Under the pieces are notes generated by a model, which saw only the letters and a program-made list of their open reading frames with translations, made no database searches and was not told where the DNA came from. 64,000 bases of DNA from NCBI GenBank assembly GCA_963555705.1, contig OY743176.1, forward strand, positions 42,051,026 to 42,115,025. The letters are read 5' to 3'. How positions within the stretch are numbered: the first letter of the stretch is position 1; each line of letters opens with the position of its first letter. The stretch comes from Ligustrum vulgare (lineage: Eukaryota > Streptophyta > Magnoliopsida > Lamiales > Oleaceae). This document shows positions 58,652-64,000 of the stretch, one piece after another. A program made the translations under genes and the position numbers.

Positions 58652-61600
58652 AATACCCCCAAACTAGAACTATTGTTCGTCCTCGAACAATGTAAACTAA
58701 ACTAACAAATTAAAACAACATAAAGCAATTATTTGTGTTTTGTTAACATGTATACCATATGCCTCAATAGTCCAAACCCAGTTAACGTTTTGAGCAAGAG
58801 TTATGAACAACTTAGCAAAATAATTTCTAGTTATCACATGCCAAATTTTCAAGTGTGTGTGTGAATAGCCAATATCAAACTCTTATTCATGCAAAGAATA
58901 TACCTAACATTACGTAGCTTGTTATGCACAACCAAGCCCGAATCCCATGTGGTCACCCTAATGAATCTGATGATTTTCCTTGCATCGCTTATGGATGATC
59001 ACAACTTACAGATTTTCTCTCAAATCCCAAGGTTCCTTCTATTCACGTGGTTTCTACACATAATTTTTTTGTATTTTTCCACACTGGGTGGTCAGAATTA
59101 GTTAAATCTGCCCAAACAATCAATGGTAAGCAGTTCCCTAATCAGTGCCTTTTGTATCAAAGTCTCAATTAACAAGCTTACATGTATTTTTTTTAATGGA
59201 CGACTTTTTCTTTTATATCCATGTCTTTTACCATCTTTGTGCATAACTTTTCATACTTGCTTTCTATATGACCCCTGTAGCGAGCTTTAGGTCCGTGACT
59301 CCCAAGCTAGACGACTTTAGGGTACCAGGTTTGAAAGACCCCTCAGACTTAATCACTCGAGTAAAATAGGCATTTGAAGAGCAGAATAAGACCTTCAGTA
59401 TTTTTCTATTTTTATGCTGGCAATGGTTTATACCCGTTGACTAAGAACTCTTCAACAAATGACACATTTCAGGAACTACAGACCATTCAAAGTTCAAGCC
59501 TACCTTCACCACTTCTTCCCACCCCCAAACTGCTCTTGAGCAAGTTTAGATTCTAATTTTTAAAGATTGGAATGTCTCTAGATCTAAGTTTAGGGATTAA
59601 TAGTCATTCCTATGTTCAAGGTACATAAAACTTGCCCCACATGTGTTAAACAAATCTCTACACAAGTATTTATCCAATAATGGCTATGTGCTCGAATGAA
59701 ATGAAACCTAGCAAGTGATAATTAGTTCGAAAGAATTTCAAGTTTTCATGTTGTCCACAATCCAAGCCAAAACAAGATTTGATTCATACTACATTCTAGG
59801 CAATAAACATGTCAACAAAGTTCTCAATTTTTTAAAATGAAATTATCCCAATAGAAATAGAATGAGAACATAAAATGAATATGGAAGCAATTTGCATGAA
59901 TGATATTTCCCACCCCAAACTAGAAAGACACATTGTCCTCAATATTTGTCAAAAAGATTTACAAATGTAAAACAAAGACAATGGAGAGAGAATGAGAACT
60001 TCCCAGGTGCATTGGAGATGTTTGTAGCCTTGAAGCTTCTATTAGCAATGTATTTGGATGAACTCAACCCTAATTTTGCTTGGCCAGACTTTGTTCGAAG
60101 TGTTTTGATTGGTTGTTTTCCTTACAAACAAAAGATAAATAACATAAGAAGTCATAAACACCAACAAGAAACTATGCAGGCTCAAATCAACACCCCAAAC
60201 TAAAGTTAAAGCAAAAATTTCTAAATTTTCAAGTATGATCGACCACACATGTTCAAGCCCTGACATCACTTAGAAAAACACAAATTTTTCCGAGCCATCT
60301 TTTGTCATGTTAAATTTCATAGCATGGTTGACAACATATTAAAATTTCAAGTCATTTGGAGTTCAATAGGGTCATAAAACAATGTGGAGAAGTAGGTGAC
60401 GTGAGCTGTTTTGCAGGTGCAATGGCCTTGCAATGGGGTTTCCATGATGTACAAGTGGTTTTCATGATTTTCATGTGATGTAGCGAACTAATTCATGAAC
60501 TAATCATACATAATCAATGATAAACATGTAATGAAGATATATGCTAAGACAAATTTCTCAAATTCAAACAAAAATGTCTTTGTGGTATTTCATCAAACAC
60601 TTGAAGTGTATTGTAGACATCAAAGGGTATGCATAGAGTTGGAAACATGGATTGACCCAAAACTTTCTCCTAATATAAGCATAAACCTCATACACCAATG
60701 ACTAACCTATACCCATACTTCAATCCTCACACTTCAAATTTCACAAAATTCATAGGAGATCTCAAAAATTTGAATGATCTAAATGAGGTGAAAAATTCAT
60801 ACCTTTGATTGGATTTTGATGTGTTAAGAGCGAGGTATTCGATGCAATCAAGAGTTGATGAAATGATTAAAATATGAAAGATCTAATATGGAGTGATTTG
60901 GGGGGGGGGGGGGGAGAGAGAAAACGAGTTTATGAAGTTTAAAAAGTGAAAGAATGAAGAGAAATATATAATTCTGTCGTTCTGCCCAGAAATTGCCTCT
61001 GCGATCGTGCAGGCAAAATGTCGCGCGGTCGCTCGATATTCCGGCAGAAGGCAGTTTTCCTTTTTATTTTGAATTTGAATCTCGTTTTTAACCCCCTAAT
61101 CGCTGCATTATCTATGTTATGAGGTCCCAAACATTAACTTCATGATCAAAACTAGTTTGTGTGATGCTTGGAATGACAATTAAAAACCTAATATAACAAA
61201 ATATGTTAAATAAAAAACATACCTAAATATGCAAGAATAGACTAACATGCAAAGTGTCCTAACATGTAACTTGCAAAACACTCAAAACAAGTTACCTATC
61301 ATGCATATATCTAAAATTCAACAATGAAATGAATAATGCAAGCTTAATAAATAAAAGGGAAGAAATGTTGGGTTGCCTCCCAACAAGCGCTCCGTTTTAA
61401 GTCTAAAGCCCGACTTTTTACCTAATTTTTTCAAGAAACTTTAAAGAGAGCTTTTGATGACTGTCTTTGTTTGTGACGGTCAAATTTGCTCCACGGTGCA
61501 TTTAAGCTCAAAAATTGTACCATGCCCATGTCATAAGTGTTAACATCTCCACTCGATTTTACTTTCAAAATGTAGACTTCAATTATTTCTTCATCGCCAA

Positions 61601-61660
61601 TGATGAAATTAATTCTTGCCCAATCATTGAATTTGGAGGATTAATTGCATTGAAACTTCG
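58652..61660 (-). other. Element E interior without recognisable genes
   Basis: It contains a run of about 15 G at 60900-60914 followed by GA repeats, a GCGATCG/GCGCGGTCG-like stretch near 61000-61035, and on the minus strand the word TTGGGAGGCAACCCAA (about 61367-61385) often found downstream of pol or near gag in Athila-type elements. No enzyme domain is seen. Confidence 0.5.
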
Positions 61661-61666
61661 GCACCC

Positions 61667-62472
61667 TTAACTCTTAAGTGTCTGCTTTTCTGTGATCAAC
61701 TCCTCTTTCTTCAATTGTTCTTCCTCTTTGATTGAAGTCTCCTCAAGCTCGATGTTGAGATTCTGCATTTTTGACAATGGGACAATGACCTTTTCTTGAC
61801 AGCTATTTTCTTTTGGTTGATTCACCTTTTCAAGTTCTTCTTTTTCTTCAGTTGTGTCAACCAATTTTTCTGAGTCTTCTGATCTTTGCACTTGGATTCT
61901 GGAAACTCCTTTGGTGGTCTTTCTATTTTTCTAACTGCCAACTGCTTCATCTGATCTCTCATTTCATTCAATTCAGCATGTTGATCTTGGAGTAACTGTT
62001 GTAGCAAATATTTGTTGGACATAATATCTTTGATCCGTTGTTTCCCAATTTTCTGATAGTGAAAATCTGTCTATAGTTCATGTAACATTTTTTATTGACC
62101 TTCTAGCAACTGTAATAATAAATCTCCGTTGCGATCACTTTGCTGCTGTTGGAAAAATTGCAGGCTTTGGATACTCTGATTATTTGATCCCGAGAAATTT
62201 GGCTGCTCGTTCTAGTAAGGGTTATAAGCTTGAAAATATGAACTCCTCTGCTGCATGACACTATTTCCTCAATAATTAACCTGATCCATCTCTGGCTGAG
62301 CTTGATGTGCGAAAGGACAATCTTGGATGACATGATTTTCAAAGCAGAAGTCACAAATCTGATAAGTCTGAACTGCAACTTGATCATGGAGCCATTGATA
62401 AAGTTTCGCTGCCATCTTGCTGTGTTGTCTCCAACTGTCTGAATATTCATTCAATACATGATAAGGAGACAA
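61667..62472 (-). pseudogene. Athila-type gag C-terminal remnant of element E
   Basis: The minus strand, in several frames, shows CDFCFENHVIQDCP (a C-x2-C-x3-H-x4-C knuckle-like motif), EMDQVNY, AYNPY, a stop, NEQPNFSGSNNQ, then a Gln-rich segment and a Lys/Glu-rich tail (61667-62022). The YNP...NFS region after the knuckle is typical of Athila Gag. Stops and frame changes are frequent, and the N-terminal capsid part is missing. Confidence 0.7.
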
Positions 62473-62593
62473 TTCACAAAATTTTAAAAAAAATTCCCAA
62501 AAAAAGAAAAGAAAATTAAATAAAAATAAAAATACAAATACAAATTCAAACTAAAGCAAGAGTAATTGGTATCGATATTAATAGAAAAACAGT

Positions 62594-62610
62594 CCCCGAC
62601 AACGGTGCCA
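62594..62610 (-). other. Primer binding site of element E (Asp tRNA type)
   Basis: The minus strand reads TGGCACCGTTGTCGGGG, two bases off the usual TGGCGCCGTTGCCGGGG site of Athila/Tat elements. It lies 6 bases from the LTR edge at 62617. Confidence 0.85.
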
Positions 62611-62616
62611 AAAACT

Positions 62617-63955
62617 TGTTCACCGATATCTCGCGATGCGAGATACGCCCGAAAGTGTACGGGATCTTGAAAAGTAATAAGTGGACCTAAGAGTCTGGAT
62701 TATCGTTTCCAAAAGGACTGGTATTAAGTATCGAATTATTTTAGTTCTAAACCTTATTTGAACGGACGAAAGAATTTGAAGTTTTTAAATTAAACTACAA
62801 ATTAAAATAAAGAAATAATAAAAAAATGCAAAATTTGTTTTGTTTTTAAAAACGATTGTAATGTAGTTGGGATTCCCGATTTTACCTAACCAATTATATT
62901 AACTCCAATTCAATTTTTATTTTCTAAATATGCATTTGGTCGAATTCACTAATTTAAATTAAAATGAGTTTAAATTAATACTACCTAAATAAGTCAACCA
63001 TGTATCTTTAAATAGGGTCAGAATATTTCTTTTCTAGATGCATAAAACACAAGAATTTATACACGATCGCAGTAATAACAAAAGTATATCTCTATCTCTT
63101 GTTCAATTACCCGATTTATTTCCTAGATCTATGTTATTGACTCACCTATCGGATTATGAAAATAACACATTAAATCATGAATTAGTGGCCAGTTAACTCA
63201 TGCATTAAACACAATAATAAATCAACACATGCAATAAATCATTAAAACAAATGAATATGGAATTAAAATAATCAACTAGGCTACATCGTTCATCCCAATA
63301 TTGAATTTAGCTACACATCATAATTAAACAATAAAAACAATAGAATATAGTATTTATTGAAAATAACATAAGAGAATGGAAAACTTTCACCAAGTATTGA
63401 TTCTCCTCGCGATCTTCAACTCGCGCCCCCTTTGCTATGCTTCGATTCTCCAAAGATTTGAATGATAAAATCTGAGTTTAGGCTTATTCTTAGGTGAGGC
63501 AAAGGTTCAGATTTCGTGCCTCTAATGTTCTAGATATAGTTATTGGAGAGACCTACGTCAAAAGAGAAGAAAACCAAATAAAATTGCGGAAAAAGCCCAA
63601 GTCGCGGCCTGGCGGAAAGTCGGGTGATCTCGTGGCTTAAAACCTGGCGATCACATGGACACGACTTTTAACTCTCGGGCAAAAAATTTACAACCTCGTG
63701 CGATTGTGCAGTAGTAAATCCGGCGATCGCGTGGTTAGGCCCTTCAGTGCAATTTCCACTTTTCTCGACTGTATAAGTTAGTCCTTGACTTTTAATTGCA
63801 GCCTTGGTCCTCCACTTTCAATTGTTGCGATTTAGTCCCCAAACTTTGGAATCTTCTCGATTTACTCGTTTCAGCTCTCAATTCCTTCAATTGGGTCCTC
63901 CAACCTTTGATTAGTTAACTTTGGCACTATGTACACTTCCTGGTTGACGTCACAA
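62617..63955 (-). repeat. 5' LTR of element E (incomplete at its right side)
   Basis: It matches the 57111-58651 LTR from the TGTTCACCGATATC edge up to about 63955 (CGTCACAAACT), with many substitutions and small indels. The last ~190 bp expected at its right side are not present; the sequence changes to something else for the final 45 bases. Confidence 0.88.
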
Positions 63956-64000
63956 ACTCAGCAACATGCAGATTTCATCTGGTCGGTTCCCACCTTGAGG
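63956..64000. other. Unassigned sequence at window edge
   Basis: It does not match the corresponding part of the other E LTR, so a deletion, a further insertion or an LTR rearrangement begins here. It is too short to identify. Confidence 0.4.

Larger units (their letters stand above)
57111..64000 (-). mobile_element. Element E: Athila-type Ty3/gypsy element, internally deleted
   Basis: On the minus strand: 5' LTR (from at least 63955 to 62617), Asp-tRNA-type primer site (62610-62594), a gag remnant, about 3 kb of non-coding interior, a GGGGGTATT purine tract (58661-58653) and the 3' LTR (58651-57111). The primer type, the LTR ends TGATAAGTG..GAACA and the gag remnant fit the Athila/Tat group. 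Protease, RT and integrase are missing, so it is non-autonomous. The right end lies near or beyond the window edge. Confidence 0.87.

Overview
This window looks like nuclear DNA of a flowering plant, probably a eudicot. It is AT-rich, has spliced genes with GT..AG introns, and is dominated by plant-type transposons: Ty3/gypsy elements with initiator-Met or Asp tRNA primer sites, Ty1/copia, DUF4283 LINE ORF1, hAT, MULE, PIF-like and Helitron remnants. I cannot name the species. Only one host gene is well supported.

Layout, left to right. (1) 1-2017 is the 5' end of a minus-strand Ty3/gypsy element G (gag, primer site, LTR). (2) 2018-5509 is a poly(A)-ended LINE-like element with a decayed ORF1 and no reverse transcriptase. 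(3) 5510-13740 is AT-rich intergenic DNA with small repeats, a decayed MULE-like unit (about 8850-11580) and a 906-bp long-inverted-repeat element. (4) About 13745-22060 is a host gene for a CCCH zinc-finger/RRM protein of the RBM26/27 type: four coding exons, 924 residues, and an intron in the 5' leader. (5) 22131-28145 holds a PIF-like MITE, a hAT element with a perfect 8-bp target duplication, a threefold repeat and a Helitron helicase relic. (6) 28151-33217 is a decayed Ty1/copia element. (7) 33383-34536 is a rearranged LTR element F.

(8) About 35.1-55.6 kb is one large minus-strand Tat-type Ty3/gypsy element (C) filled with later insertions. Its 3' LTR, an opposite-strand coiled-coil ORF with its own TATA box and a 70-bp satellite array lie on the left. 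Its RNase H-integrase lies on the right. The array is split by a solo LTR. Further right a hAT-like element (42.5-53.57 kb) sits in C. Inside it lies the non-autonomous LTR element A (42595-52716). Inside A's left LTR lies the very young non-autonomous element B (42657-49646). B has no gag-pol. It carries, on the minus strand, an open intronless LOG-type cytokinin phosphoribohydrolase ORF and a second unknown protein sequence with one stop.

(9) C's RNase H is cut at 55585 by element D, a relative of A, and D is cut at 57111 by E, a minus-strand Athila-type element whose 5' LTR runs to the right edge of the window.

Elements G, F, A and D share one LTR design, starting TGATGTGATCC (or a close variant) and holding clusters of the palindrome TTACGGCCGTAA. 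The most interesting system is element B: a recently mobile retrotransposon carrying a seemingly intact cytokinin-activation gene.
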